A DNA stretch of 64,000 bases from Nannobrachium achirus (GCA_963921795.1 OY997649.1:30509555-30573554), one strand, 5' to 3'; counted from the first letter of the stretch, positions 36,562-49,504 are shown. Notes: generated by a model not told the origin, from the sequence alone. Made by a program: numbers and translations.

Positions 36562-37514
36562 TAGAAGATACTTCAGAGCAGTACTGTAGACATTCAAGAT
36601 TTAGATTTCAGCTTTCTGACTACTGCCACAAAAGAGAACAAAGGGTCGGTGGTGATACGTAAGTAAGATGGAAGGTGGTTGTGAAGTAAATTCTCTGTTG
36701 CCTGTTCTGCCTTGCACTCTCAGAAGGTAGGAACCTACTGGCCACAGATGGTCGCTGATGTATACTGCCCTAGGCATGCCTGTGGGGTACTTTTTGACAT
36801 TGTGCTTGAGGCTGTGGGATTGTGTACACATTTGAATGGAAGGGAACCTGGAAATACCACCCCAAGTAGTTTAAAAATGTATATATTTTGTTGTTGTGAG
36901 CTGTCAAAGGGAGCCAAGAGAAATGCAATGCTATGACGAACTGAATGAATACTATATTATCAACACTCAGCATTGCTTGAGATGTCTGGAACATACTGTA
37001 ATGTTATGAACATTTCTGTTCCTACATTAAGCATTCATATATAAAAGCTCTATATTTCAAACAGTTTGTTTGTTCAGTAACAGGGGTTTCCCCATCTCTT
37101 TGGTAAACAGAAAATACATTTTAGCGTCAAAATACCATCATCAATACCAATTCCACTTGGTCATTTATTCTGTATACTAAAGAGCTGGAAAGACAAGAGA
37201 TATGTCTGTTACTGAACAAACACTCTATAGCAATGATTCCTATCAGAATATGTAGAGCTAAAATAAATATCACTTACACCTCCTTTAATCTACTAGATGC
37301 CCAATAATGCAATGTAAAATTAAATATAACAAAGGTGAAATCTATCAATTAAGGATTAAGCCTATGTGAAGCAACCCAGCACATTTTCTTTTGATCGATA
37401 TTTATTTGAAAAGTTCTTGATTTGGAAAGCTGAAGCTCATAACTTTGAGGAATAAGGGACATCCACACACTGTCCCACACTTGCTTAATATAGAGATGTA
37501 ATAACAAACGTTAG

Positions 37515-37543
37515 CCTGAAGAAGATCCTTGACCGAAACGTTG
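37515..37543 (+). other. Hammerhead-like motif of a Penelope-type tail
   Basis: CCTGAAGA, then GATC-CTT-GACC (a possible short stem II with one mismatch), then CGAAACGTTG. This is the order of the hammerhead core boxes CUGANGA ... GAAA. The downstream phrase CTATTAAATCTCTATTGAGC resembles tails seen with such motifs. A cousin with CTGAATGA ... TCGAAACGTTGG lies at 49925. The family assignment is inference. Confidence 0.4.
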
Positions 37544-37856
37544 CCTATTAAATCTCTATTGAGCAAGTGAAGACAGCGAGCCGGTGTCCCTGAATCCTCA
37601 AAGCATATGTGTCTACTCCACCCACGCACCACCCGTCACAAAGATTTCATTCGGGTGTGCAGCGACGTTTGATGACCTGAAAGCTCATAACTCAAAGCAC
37701 ATAAAACAGAGAAAATAAATATCTTTGGAAATGTCTACTCTTGCGGAATAACAAACTAAATGTCAGTTTCAGTAGAATCCCCCTTAACAGCAACAATGAT
37801 ATCAAAGGCTACTCACCTGATAAATAATGGATGACGATACAGCAACCCAGTGTGCA

Positions 37857-37859
<3 letters not shown>

Positions 37860-37902
<43 letters not shown>

Positions 37903-37952
37903 TGAGAGAGAGAGAGAGCGAGAGAGAGAGGGGGAGAGAAAGAGAGAGAGAG
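37860..37952. repeat. (GA)n microsatellite
   Basis: About 90 bases of GA repeat with a few interruptions. Confidence 0.95.
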
Positions 37953-38147
37953 ACCATTAGCGCCATTTTAATTGTGGGCTCGCCAGTACCTGGCGAGCAC
38001 ACTTTAGATATTGTCATTATTTATTTATTTATAAGTAGACGGGATTTTCGGTTCCTTTCTACTCCTACATACTTAGTGAGAAAATGAAAATAAAAACATC
38101 AATGTGTTCAGTTTACAGTGGCGAAGTGTGCTATTATTTTTTATAGC

Positions 38148-39245
38148 AATCGGCCAAATGGTGGCGCTGTAGGAAGCCTTCGAAAGTGCGAACTTTGAAC
38201 AGGTATAGCTCATGCTGTGTTTTAGGTACAGCCATGAAACCTGTATACACTTATGCGTCTCCTCATGCCGAACAACTTTTACCCTCTAACTTTTGACCTC
38301 TGACCTTTAGGTCTCCCACAATTCGGAATTATATGAAATACAGTAAAAATCTATCTCCTCCTGGGATTTTTGAGTTAAGCGCACAAAACTTTTTTCACAT
38401 GGACTTTGGACCAATACCTATACAGTCTATGTGGTGAGAAGTTTGTACGTTAAACCATTAATTTTTAATAATTCAATTCATATTGCGGTTTTATGCAAAT
38501 TATTATTCTGCCTCTAAATCAAACATGCAAAGTGTTACTTTCATGGCATTTGGCAAACATGTAGAGGGTTAGTCCAAATATCCCTGAAACCAATCTTATT
38601 CCAATTGGCCAAAGGGGGGCGCTATACGAAGCGTTTGAAAATTCAAACTTCAAACGGACATAAGTCTTGACTCGTTTCGTTTGAAGACATGCAACTTGTT
38701 ACACGCGTGCTTTGACTCAAGCGGAAGACATCTGTGTCGTTGTTAAGTAAGCTCCGCCCTTAGATTTTCCGCCAATTTGAGCAGTTTGTAAAACGCGTAA
38801 ACCCGCTTTTATTCTGAAATTTTCGCGTCACGTGCACAACACTTTTTTTACGTGAACTTTGGACCGATATCTAAAGATCTGTCAGATTGGATTTCTTTAA
38901 AATTGAAACATGCTTTTTTAAATAATTCAATGAATATTGCATTTTTATGCAAATTATTCTTCTGCCTCTAAATCATACATACAAAGTAGCATGTTCATGG
39001 CATTTGGCAAAGATGTAGAGTGTTATTCCAAATATCACTAAAACCAATCATACCCCAATTGGCCAAAGGGGGGCGCTATATCATTTTGAGCAGTTTGTGA
39101 AACGCTTAAAACCGTTTTTATTCTAGGATTTTTTTTTGCAATTTGCATGAAACATTCTACACGCAATCTAAGGACCTTTATCTAACATGCCTATGAAGTG
39201 CACACAAAAAAATTATAAAATAATAATAATAAATATAGCTGCAAG
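38148..39245 (+). repeat. 454-bp-period tandem repeat, about 2.4 units
   Basis: Unit starts are CAATCGGCCAAATGGTGGCG (38148), CCAATTGGCCAAAGGGGGGC (38601) and the same phrase again at 39055. Each is followed by matching blocks, for example TTTTATGCAAATTATT near 38492 and 38947 and CATGGCATTTGGCAA near 38552 and 38997. Divergence between units is clearly higher than in the 27-33 kb array. The last partial unit ends at AATATAGCTGCAAGCAGCGA, a phrase common at fish repeat boundaries. Non-coding. Confidence 0.8.
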
Positions 39246-40390
39246 CAGCGATAAAGTGTCCAAAGCCAAAAACACCTCAAATCATGAACACAGCCTGGGA
39301 TGTGCGTGAAATCTTGCAAGCACATTCCCAATAGGTCAAGGAACAGATACCAACCTTCTCACATTGGCCTGTTATAGCGCCACCAGCGGGTCAACTTTTG
39401 CACAACACATTTTTGGAACAAAATGGACCAATCTTTGACGTCAGTAACGTCAAAGAGAGCACTGCCTGCGATCTTGACATTTTGTGCTTTTATAGCCATT
39501 GTTTTCCGGCTTGAAGCGAGCCCACTATTGTTTCGAAGGAACAATATTTTTCTAGTTACCTTTATTATCGCAAACACATCAGCAGCCTCAAGACTGACAG
39601 ATGTTTTTTTTTATGTCATATCACACTGAGCCTTGGGCAACAAAAACATAGCCTTCTGGTCTCACTGGCCTGTAAGCTCAAGATGAAATATAACAAGCCA
39701 TTCTGCCAAAGCGTCCCTGTTGCAGCAACTTGCCCTGTCTGCACAACACTTGTATCACCGGCAGTCCATCGCACTGTGACAAGAGCTCTGGAGGTCCACT
39801 AGCTGCAGCTCTCTCCCTGGCCTGGCCTCTCTCTCTCGTTCTCTGCTGCAGACCCAATTAGCAGACCTCACCTGCCCTCTCTTGGGGTTGGGACTCAAAA
39901 GACCCCCTGAAATGTCAGCCTAGTGCTACACCACTGTCATATCACTCTTCAGAAACAGCCACAGAGAGACCTCTGTCACTGACTAAAAGCCTTATGGTTT
40001 CAATGGCCCATCGTTGCATGTTCAGAATGCCTTGACAGGAGGCGGCTCTCATGCTTTGAAAGCCGTAGCATTCCCCAAACACCCCCGACCTCCAAACACT
40101 CATCTGCATCTGTTACGCAGGCGCCATGACATGACATGTCCTCTTTGGAGATCCCATGGTAGCAGATCTGCAAAGCAATCAGGTTAGCAGGTGGAAGGGG
40201 AGGATAGGACTGGAGGTGGTGACAGTGATGGTTGTAGTGGTTAACAAGGAAATCCCATAGCAGAGGTTTTGGTCTGTCTCTGACTCACTATAAGGGGTTC
40301 CATGTAGACGGCTATAAGGAACCCCTCAGTGGAATGAAAACAAACACTACTCAGCTCGCCTTTAATTACAGTACACTGTTGCTGTCGCAC
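39246..40390. other. Gene-free DNA with inverted TGGTGGCGCTA motif
   Basis: TTATAGCGCCACCAGCGGG at 39372 is the array motif in the opposite orientation, so the repeat family at 38148 may have its other terminus here. The rest (39650-40390) is GC-richer, with no supported exon. Confidence 0.45.
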
Positions 40391-40860
40391 AATGAACCCA
40401 TTTAGGCCTAGGATTATTGACCGCTTTTAACAATTGAAAAATAGCAGATATACAAGCTCACAGCGCGGCACCGAGTGCCGCGCTGCGAGCTTGTAGATCT
40501 GCTATTTTTGAAAAATCATGATATTTATTAGCAAGTCTTTGAATATATCTATTTAAAAGCGAACATTTGTAACTCCAATATTTGCTTCTGGGTGGTCCCT
40601 GGAACAATATATTTTGAGATGGGGGTCCGTGGCCAAATACCTGTAATTTTGGGGGTCCTTGAAAAAGTTTGAGAACAACATGATTTAGAAGAAGGATTTA
40701 GAAGTCGGGTCAAAGATCGGGTCAAAGATATTCAAAGACTTGCACACATTTTCAAGTTTTTTCAAAAAATAGCAGATCTACAAGCTCGCAGCGCGGCACT
40801 CGGTGCCGTGCTGTGAGCTTGTATATCTGCTATTTTTCAATAGTTAAAGCATAAAATAAT
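40391..40860. mobile_element. TTAA-type two-hairpin MITE, right end lost
   Basis: TGAACCCATTTAGGCCTAGG is the family's left end with TTAA changed to TGAA. Hairpins at 40437-40509 and 40765-40837 are well preserved; the first pairs 33 of 35 positions. After GCATAAAATAATGG the usual terminus (ACCCGTTCTGAATGGG in the 35997 copy) is absent, so the right end is deleted or replaced. Confidence 0.75.
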
Positions 40861-41004
40861 GGTTAAACTGGTTAAAATCTAACGCGACTCGGGCGCGTTC
40901 CAGGTATTTGATAGTTAAAACATGCCAGATCAACGCTGGCGGATTTATCCAGAACAAATATGGGTGGGCGTGGTTGAGTCTGGTAATGAAAATGTCTGCT
41001 ATGT

Positions 41005-41270
41005 GTCCCTGAGCAAGACACTTAACCCCTAAGTGCTTCCCAGGTGCCATATTAATGGAACTTCCCCAATCCCCACTGCTCCTAATTTGTCCACTGCATT
41101 TAACCCATCATGTAGGAGTCCTAATAGATATGATGGATTGAATGCAGAGGACACATTTCATGTGCAATGTACAGGGACAAACACCCCCAACACAACTAAA
41201 GAGGCAAGGCGATTCAATGTGCTTTACACAAAACAAGCAAAGGAAACACAATAATACAATTATAAAATTA
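41005..41270 (+). repeat. GAGCAAGACACTTAACCCC-type dispersed repeat
   Basis: CTGAGCAAGACACTTAACCC is followed by GTGCCATATTAATGG, a CACTGCATTTAACCCATCAT phrase, GAATGCAGAGGACACATTTC and TGTGCTTTACACAAAACAA, a common order of phrases in fish interspersed repeats. A related opening occurs at 45025. I cannot name the family with certainty. Confidence 0.5.
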
Positions 41271-42111
41271 CATTAAGATGCTTAAAATAAAAAAAGTAAA
41301 AATGAATAGATACAGTGCAGAGAAGAAAATAAAATAAAAGAAAAAAAGGAAAATATTGTGAAGTGCTCCTTTAAGATTATCAGTATGTGCCTAGTACACA
41401 GATGAGAGTGAATCAACAGATGCATTTACAGGTCAAGCAGGTAAATAAATGTCAGTCAAATCATAACAAAATGCTAACTCACTATAGAGAACTACTGAAC
41501 AGTAAAGCCTACTACCACTGTATACTGTCTACTGAGTAGATTTCAGATACAGCCTTGGACATTGATGGGAAATACTTCATCTAAATGTAAATGTACTGCA
41601 TGGGACAAGATGGGAAATGGTTTTGAGTAGGCCTGAAATATTGCTTTGAAATAATACACCACTAAATCAGCAGCTTGGGGAACACAGAAGTCATTTTTGT
41701 TCCAAAGGCTTTTTGATTTGGAAAATGCTATTTGATTTCCTGGGCCCAGTTAACAGGTTTGGTGTGATAATGAATGTTTAGCACAGGAGGACCAAACATG
41801 ATAGTAAACACAATTGAGCTAGTGGGGCAGTGGTAGACAATTTACTGTCAATGTCCCTCATCATGCAGTCCGCCTGCATCTGACCTGCATTACTTATTTC
41901 CTGAATGGCAGTCAGTCAGTCAGTACAGCCACAATGAGTGGCCCATAACCAACAACCAGGTGCTATAGCCTATATAAAGTTAGACTTAAGTGTTGGACCA
42001 AAGTGGTTTGAACTGATTTAACATTGTCATGCCAGAGACCTGTGATCTCACTATTGGAAAGGGAGGGAAAAAAAGGGATATAAAAATAGCGTTATTACTG
42101 TCAGAATGGGA

Positions 42112-42133
42112 GGGGGGGGGGGGGGGGGGGGGG
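42112..42133. repeat. Poly-G run
   Basis: Twenty-two consecutive G residues. Confidence 0.95.
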
Positions 42134-42164
42134 CATATATAGCCTATTCACTGAAGGAGGCACT

Positions 42165-42512
42165 ACTGCAAAGGCCATAGGGTCACCAAAATCAATAAGG
42201 CTCATCCTGCAATGTTCCTATTATGTATTATCTTCTGTGTAAAGACATTTTAGTCTAAGGATAGCGGCAGAGGCAATGTCATGGGGTCAATCAAGTGTAT
42301 AGGGTAGCAAGTGCGCTCACCAAGTTTCATGGCAATCCGCGCATTCAATTTTGACATATCTTGCAATGTATGAAATTGGACTATACGGTTACCAAAATCA
42401 GTCAAGGAGGGATGCTTTTGATATGTGTTGTTTGGGACCAAAGTGATAAACCAACATTGCCATCGTTAGAGCTCCGCTGCTATAGCAGGGCTTAAAAAAT
42501 AAATAAAAAGGA
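42165..42512 (+). mobile_element. Probable L2/Maui-like LINE 3' end
   Basis: The successive phrases GGGTCACCAAAATCAATAAG, CACCAAGTTTCATGGCAATC, GGGACCAAAGTGATAAACCA and ACATTGCCATCGTTAGAGC, then a short AAATAAATAAA tail, match the recurrent 3' region of L2-type LINEs in fish. It is strongly 5'-truncated and non-coding. An extra GGACCAAAGTGGTTTGAACT fragment lies at 41995. Confidence 0.5.
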
Positions 42513-43680
42513 GTCTGTGGAAAGTTGCAAGAAAACAACACTGGAAACCATTGAAGGTACATCAACACAACACACATTGGAGTGAGAGTTTTGTTTTGAG
42601 GAAAACTTGTTTTGAGAAAACAATTTCAATTTTCTTCCTTTCTTTTTTTGCAGTCCAGGTTTGACCTGAATCAGAAAGTGGAAACACTATATAATGACAA
42701 TTTCTCTATGACCCCTCCTGAGAGAGAGCCTGCAGTAGCTCTTTCCCCACCCACCGACTAAATCAGAAACATCACAAGTTTGTTTTATGAGCGTCTCACT
42801 TGGCCCGAGGCCATCGCCGGTCTTAGAAATGGGATTTCAGGTGGGTCTCTGGCCACGACCTAGCAGTGGGCGCTGTGCTCCCCAGGGCCAGTTGGACAAT
42901 CCTGGCCAGTGACACATTGATGTATGAGCTCTGCTTTTTGCTCCCTCTCCCCCTCAGCACAGAGAAGCAGGTGTGCTGATCAGTGCCACTTGATCTGTCA
43001 GTCGGACGGATAAAAATAGCAGTGGAGATTGAGCTGGGGGAGCGTGGACTCGCCCCAACTCTTCCGTGGAAACTCAATCGACTTTGAAAAGGGCTCCTGC
43101 AACGTTCAGCGCCGGTTAAATGAGCCAAAGTTTCTCTTTCAAGGTTGAAGGTCTTAAATATGACTTTTCAATTATCCCCCCTTGGAAAATAGAGAGAGCT
43201 TGTGTAACCGTTATCTATTTCTTTGAAAGGAACAACATGCTGTTAGTTCCCAAAATTGTCAATGACGAGGCTATCTTTTACAGATCCTCTGGTTTGGCAC
43301 AATCAACTGCAGATGCAAGGGCATAAAGCAGGACTCCTCTCCAGATGAAGACTTTTTCCATTCAAAAATGTGCTTACTGGCTACTTTCCTCCCTTGTCGT
43401 TTAATGTCAGATTTGCTTGGTGTAACCTGGCCAATATTTTCTCTCTGCTTCAGGCTCAACAAAAAAATGCATAACTTTGCAAGTTTTCTGTGAAGTTCCT
43501 CCTGATCAAGAGAGATTGAGGGCAGAAACTATAACATGGGAGGGGAAAGCTGCAGCATCAGCAACTCCTTTTGAGAGGCTGAGGAGCTCCACTCCACTAT
43601 AGGCTGAACAGCAGCCAGTTATTACAGCACACAGATGCTGAGAGAGTAATTAAATGTCCTGTGCTCCATCTCCTCTTCTA

Positions 43681-44338
43681 GTAAGGGGAACATAAGAAAA
43701 TCTGCGAAGTAAATCGTTACCAGGAAATTTCTTCACCAATGTGTTTCTAAAGGTGTGTAATAATATGTACTAAAAGGTTGAAATTCAACTCCCGGGGGAA
43801 ACCTCTTAAAAAAATGATTTGTGTTTGTGTCCCATTAACTTTACTATACAGGAAAAAAATACAAAAATAAATCTGCTTTAAGTAACATGTGAGGGGTCTA
43901 ACTAGGGGTTTTTCATGATGCTGAATCCATTGCAAGCATTTGTTTTGCACGAAAAACATTCCGTGGGCTACAAATGGCCCCCACAAAAGGTGAAAAGTGA
44001 TGATTCATCACTAAACCATCATTTTAGGGTCCGATTTTAGCCCAAGGAAAGTTTTTCGTGCAAAACAAATGCTTGCAATGGATTCAGCATCATGAAAAAC
44101 CCCTAGTTAGACCCCTCACATGTTACTTAAAGCAGATTTATTTTTTGTATTTTTTTCCTGTATAGTAAATGAATGGGACACAAATACAAATCCGTTTTTT
44201 TAAGAGGTTTCCCCCGGGAGTTGAATTTCAACCTTTTAGTACACATTATTACACACCTTTAGAAACACATCGGTGAAGAAATTTCTTGGTAACGATTTAC
44301 TTCGCAGATTGGTCAAATATCTTATAAAATCCCCTTAC
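43681..44338. mobile_element. 658-bp foldback MITE with TA flanks
   Basis: The whole element is an inverted repeat. GTAAGGGGA at the left and TCCCCTTAC at the right are flanked by TA, and arms of about 325 bp meet at GTGATGATTCATCAC near 44010. Inside the arms, long stretches match exactly (CTAACTAGGGGTTTTTCATG, GAAATTCAACTCCCGGGGGA and their inverses). There is no coding capacity. TA flanks suggest Tc1/mariner-like mobilisation. The arms differ only by scattered substitutions and small indels, so it is fairly young. Confidence 0.85.
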
Positions 44339-45019
44339 TATTCTCTCTGACTGTAGGTAGTTTGTACCAACTGTATCTACGCATTGATATGCTTAAAAAC
44401 ATGAATGTCACTGTTCTCTCAAAATGTTTCTGTCATACACAGGCGGTAGTGATTTAATCACTTCTGAGATGATAAGAGGTGCTTGAATAAACATGAATGT
44501 TAAGGGTCTCCGTGACCAAGTCCCCCCATTAAGCCCTAGAGTAAATTAGCCATGTTGTAGTCATGTTCCTATTGACTAACGTTCACTTTTAATGAGTTCT
44601 TCTCTAATTGTTTTCCACTTAAACGGGTACCTATTCACTTTGTTGCAGGTCCTAAAAAGGACCTCATTAAGCTTCACCACTTGTGCCATTAAAGGAACAC
44701 TTCACTGTTTTTCAACCATACAGTATCTCCATGGCCATCAGTAATGCTCACTCGAGATTGGTATTATTTCTGCCTCCTCGCAATGTGTCTCATTAAGTGG
44801 ACTGTGAATAGCTCAAAAATGTATCGGCAGGTATGTTAAATCTAACGTGCTTGCTCTAGAGAGGGAGGACGGACAACAACTTTCAAAATACATATCTAAA
44901 TATATTTCCAGTGGATTGCCTGCATTATTTTGGCGTGTGTGTCAGGGACAGGAACTCGTAACAATAATTGTGTTTAGAGATGTCATCAAAAACACATTTA
45001 CGAATCCTGGCTCCTCCTG

Positions 45020-45225
45020 TCCACATGTCGAAGTGTCCTTGGGCAAGACACTGAACCCCACATTGCCTCCAATGAGTTGGTCGGTGCAAGCTTGCCACCA
45101 TTGGTGTGTGAATGTGGGAAGTGGGGACGCTGGTGTCGAATGTTCGCCACTTCACTTCCCAATGTGTGAATGAACATTGTATGTAAAGTGCTTTGAGTTC
45201 AAAAACGCTTTTAAAAATGCATTCC
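45020..45225 (+). repeat. CCTTGGGCAAGACACTGAACC-type dispersed repeat
   Basis: GTGTCCTTGGGCAAGACACT is followed by CACATTGCCTCC, GTGTGTGAATGTGGGAAG and GTAAAGTGCTTTGAGTTC, a phrase order widely seen in fish genomes. It is related to 41005-41270 at its start. Non-coding. Confidence 0.55.
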
Positions 45226-46605
45226 ATTATTGTGAAAAATATTTGTATCAAAAATGAGTTTTGAATGCAGGAGCAATGGGCTCGGCAGGTGGCTGGCTTA
45301 TACGTACATATGGCAGGATAATTGAGAGCATGGTGCTCCTGGATACCAGCTCACACTGAACGATATCTGAGTTGAGAGCGTGACTGAACTATGTTCCTGC
45401 GAGCATCCCATTCTTAATGTGAAAGCCAGGGTTGATCCCAGATCAACGCTCCGTCTTTGGGAAGAAAAACACCAACATCACATCTGCTCACATCACATCT
45501 AAGGAAGCGGATTTACAGCATTAGCAAGTGCAAAACAGTCAGGGAGGAGCCCCCTTGTCTGTTCCCTGTTTGAGGAGAACATGAAGAAGAAAAGGCACCT
45601 GTGACAGGCGTCGAGAGCAAAGTGTCTGGTTCTGGTGAGGATTAAAAAAATGTTGTGGAGTCACCTCAGGCAACAGGTCTCATCACAGAAAAGCAGATTA
45701 ATTATGTGCATATGTAAAAGTGTCAAGGCATATTTCTAAAGAATGGAAAAACCTAGCCAAGAGCTTGTATTTGAATTGGCTGACTGTTATGTGCTCCACC
45801 CCCTCTTCTCCTCTAGGAATCACTGTTTAGTGAAACAACTTCATCACTGTGCACGCTGCTCAGTCACTCCACTTCAGCCATCAGACTTGGCACAATTCTT
45901 GAAAAGAAAGGAAGAGTGGAAAAGTCTTCCCATAGAATTGATTCCGCCGTTCATCCTTGTCATCACTCCGTCGGCGGGCACAGGGGGGTATTCACATGGA
46001 AACTGCTGGCACGGAGGCATCTTTCAAGGAAGCAGGAATCAAGCGTGGGTGCAAGTGATTCAACAGAGGGGGGAAGGGACACTAGAATACCACATACTGT
46101 ATACTATTACCCTTGCAGAGGGCAAAAGAGACCCCTCAATTTATACAGCATTATAGCCTACACAACATGAGGATGGCAGGGAAATGTAGAGCATGTCTAG
46201 GATTCTGACTGAATCCTAGACCTTTGTTATTGTCCCTTTTGTTAATATGAAATCATTCTAGAGCCTGACTGATTTTGGGGACAGAATCTAATCTAATCTA
46301 ATATAATATCCCATCACGCTCCACCAGGTCACACTGACTGATGCACATTGCACAATAAGACAGAGCTTGTTACTTCTTCTACTGGTTCTGTTTTTTAGGT
46401 TATAGGGTGGGGTGGAATTTTGCACACACATCACCTAAATGACTGCTAGGGGAGTAGGTGCGAGGGAGAAGGCGAACATCTGAAGGATGGCCACTGTAAT
46501 CTGTGCAGAAAATAAATAAACCAAGCACGGCCGTTTAATTGCTCCCTCTGACTTGGCGTCTCCTCTGGGGAGCTGAGTTGCCTGCAAAGCTGGACAGCCA
46601 TCACA

Positions 46606-46684
46606 CAGAGAGAGAGAGAGAGATAGAGAGAGAGAGGGAAAAGGAGAGATGAAAAAAAGATCAAGAGAGGAGACAGTGTAAGGG

Positions 46685-46727
<43 letters not shown>

Positions 46728-46801
46728 GGGCAAACAAGAGGGAGAGAGAGAGATATATATAAAAATAAAAAAAATGAGAGTGGGAAGAGAGAGAGAGAGT
46801 G
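46606..46801. repeat. Compound (GA)n microsatellite
   Basis: Several GA blocks separated by short unique stretches. They produce the Ser/Leu-rich minus-strand frames that are not genes. Confidence 0.9.
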
Positions 46802-48984
46802 ATATAGTAGCGAGCACAGAGCAAGAGGATGACTGGAGAAGCCAGGGATTTGCCCGGGCATGGCTCCATACTCGTTGGCCTCCAGTTCATGTGTGATTCA
46901 TAGCTGTGGGTTTTGCCTTTATGTGACAGGGAGAGCACTTGGTGTCCACTTAGCAAAGACAGGTACATATCATTTTTCGGGAAACATTTTGTAAAGCCAA
47001 AATGGATAGATGCAATATTATATGCACAGGTTTTAATGTGAGTGATTTTATGTTGCATGGCAGTATAAATAACGGAGATAGAGTTATAGAGCCCTTCCAC
47101 CATGACAACAATATAACTCAGAGGGATATGTTTTAATCATCGTAATTGTATCATTGTCACTTTCTCCAAAATGTTCCGGCATAAAATCGAAATTGAAAGA
47201 TATTTAATATGGGTTGACATAGCCACAGTCCACTCAGGCTGGAGCAGATAGAAGTCGGGAGAGTCTAGCATCACTTGCGCCCTCCTTTTGATAAAGTGTA
47301 CTGGTGTAGCTGTGGAGACTATCCTCTGTTGGACAGGGGGCAGAATGTAATGGTAACAGATGAGATATTGATTCGACACAGATTGCAACCAAACACACAA
47401 ACATGAAAATATTGTCACTGTCTCATCCTTCATTACATTATTACTGTGGGGACAAAGGGACAGACATCAGATTCATTCTGCCAGAGGAGAGATTCTTTTT
47501 TTTGTTGTTGCCTATGTCAAGGTTAGCTTAAATGACCTACACTGTATTATATGATAGACTTGGTAACAGATTCAATTAAGTCTAGCATGTTCACGTCGTG
47601 ATAACTGAGAACTCTTGTAGCTCAATGGATACTAACATGGCAGTGTTTAAAGGTTCAACAAATGCATTCATCACACAGTAGTAGGCCTATGTGTTACTGC
47701 TCACTGAGACTGCATGTTCTTTAAAGCCATGCAATCATGTCAAGTTCTAAAACATTTATTGCGCTCCTCCTTGTGCTCAATGTATGTTATTGTGCTGTTA
47801 TAATTGTGTTTCTTTACAAACCAAAAGCCTTGAGATTAGGGACAAAAGTCTCGTGAGAGTTTCAGAGATTCACAAAAGGTCCATATCGTCAATACGTAAC
47901 ACTCCCTGGTCATTAAAGAAACAATGGGAAGAGCAGTGATCAATTATGAAATCACTATTAATAGTTTGCAACCACCCCTTTAGCCTTTAGCAGCAAAACA
48001 AAACCAGTATTTATTTCATGTACTATTTTACAGTGTAATGCATATCTCACTCAGTTGTCAGTTGTACTGCACGTGTTGGACTGTCCCTTTGGACAGTATC
48101 TGTTGTCACTGTATTGTGACTGTGAGTGCTTGCACATTGTGTAGCATGATTTGACATATTGATATACAGAGCGTTGCAGAACAATAGCACCACCACACAT
48201 GCAATTCAAGACATACAATGGAAAATAACACAGTGTCCCAATTGTCATTAAAGCCTTCTGAAAGTATTCAAGCAGTGTCATTGTGGTATTGTTGAAGACA
48301 GAAAAATGTGCCCACTATAGATAAACAGCTTGTTAGAGTGACATGCTAGCTGAGATCGGGTTAAAAGCTAATGAGCTAACATGTTTGTCAACAGCACTCA
48401 AGCAAGACTTTTCCCCTTCACTGAAGATAAGACTTGTTGACAAAGGTTGTGGCTAAGCTTGTAAGACAGTCAATACGTTCCCATTAGGAGGGAATAGAAA
48501 GCATAGCCTATATGGTAAAAGCCTTCTGAGCTGCTATCTTGCCATACGCTTTTAAGCTGTTTTTCTTCTCAAACACAAAGGTGATGACAGATATAGGTAA
48601 TTTGAAATATTTTTTGAATAACAAAGAAAAAATGATTGGCATTGTTAGAAAACTTAAAGTGCCTTCTTTCCTAAAGACAGGGCAGTTTGTGGAGACGTGA
48701 CAGTTTGGCAGCGGTAAAAAAAAACATTTTTTTGTGACCTCAAACTGATTTTGGTAGCAGTTTATTATCTCTCAACATTTCAGCAATTCAGTCATTGCTA
48801 ATTCCTAATGCCAATTGCATCTTTTCACCTGACAGCCAAGCATTTTACCAATACAGAGAGCTGAGGAATGCATGCAGAGATTCACCTTATCTCATCCAGA
48901 TCCCCTCCAACTGAACAGGTGCCATGAACAACCAGCAGGAGTCACTATAGTGCAATGACAAGAAAATGAACCTTTGCTGGCTTC

Positions 48985-49091
48985 CCACTCTTGGAGCATC
49001 TGGTCAAGCGGGTAGCACCGCTAGTAGGAATTATACACAGTTCCTTTTAGCGGTTCTCAAGTGCTTTACCTCTACACCACTCAGATGCCCC
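48985..49091 (-). repeat. Possible tRNA-derived SINE head
   Basis: On the minus strand GGGGCATCTGAGTGGTGTAGAGG fits a polymerase III A-box (TGGTGTAGAGG) and resembles the start of fish SINEs. I could not find a convincing B-box or a tail, so this is weak. Confidence 0.25.
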
Positions 49092-49501
49092 ATAAATCAG
49101 AGGTAGCTCTAGGATTTTAAACTGCCGGTCACGGTGACCATAATGATTACAATGTATCGGACATCTGATATAAATAACGGACATAATGATTTTTAATGCA
49201 TGAATGACAAGCAGGTGTGTAAAATAAGCCAGTAATAAAAGTTAAAGCATTACTGTATATTGGGACTGAAAACTATTTGAATGTAAAGGAGTAGAATATA
49301 AAAAAATAAATACAGCTTCATCTTGCATAAGGGGATTCATTATCTAGGCTACAACCACGCAGGTTGTGTCCTTTGGTTTGCTGCGAGCGTAATGATTTCT
49401 CAACAAGGTGTTGTTGCATCATATAGTTTCATGGTAAAACATGTTCTTCTGAATAATGAGCAATATCTTTCAAGTCGACTGCATGATTAATCAGTCATAC
49501 A

Positions 49502-49504
<3 letters not shown>

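Larger units (their letters stand above)
36562..38147. other. Gene-free DNA
   Basis: AT-rich single-copy-looking sequence without a supported gene. It contains a hammerhead-like tail near 37515 and a (GA)n run at 37860-37952. Confidence 0.5.
40861..43680. other. Gene-free DNA with dispersed repeats
   Basis: Contains the CAAGACACTTAACCCC-type repeat, an L2-like tail and a poly-G run, listed separately. 42520-43680 is complex sequence without a supported exon; several open frames there lack any recognisable domain. Confidence 0.5.
44339..48984. other. Gene-free DNA
   Basis: TTAAAGGAACACTTCACTG at 44692 looks like a single TTAA-type element end (an inverse relative, GTGAAGTGCTCCTTTAA, lies at 41358), but no pair is found. 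A repeat opening lies at 45025 and a (GA)n cluster at 46606. 46850-48984 shows nothing I can name. Confidence 0.45.

Noticed and set aside
40437-40509. Calling the hairpin a microRNA gene
   Set aside because: The stem is near-perfect with a 3-base loop, unlike typical pre-miRNA, and it recurs as part of MITEs. Expression data would be needed.
46435-47103. 222-codon minus-strand open frame
   Set aside because: Its middle is Ser/Leu repeats translated from (GA)n microsatellites, and the rest has no domain. It is a composition artefact.
48985-49091. tRNA gene
   Set aside because: A possible A-box is present, but no B-box, no acceptor stem pairing and no anticodon arm. At most a SINE fragment.
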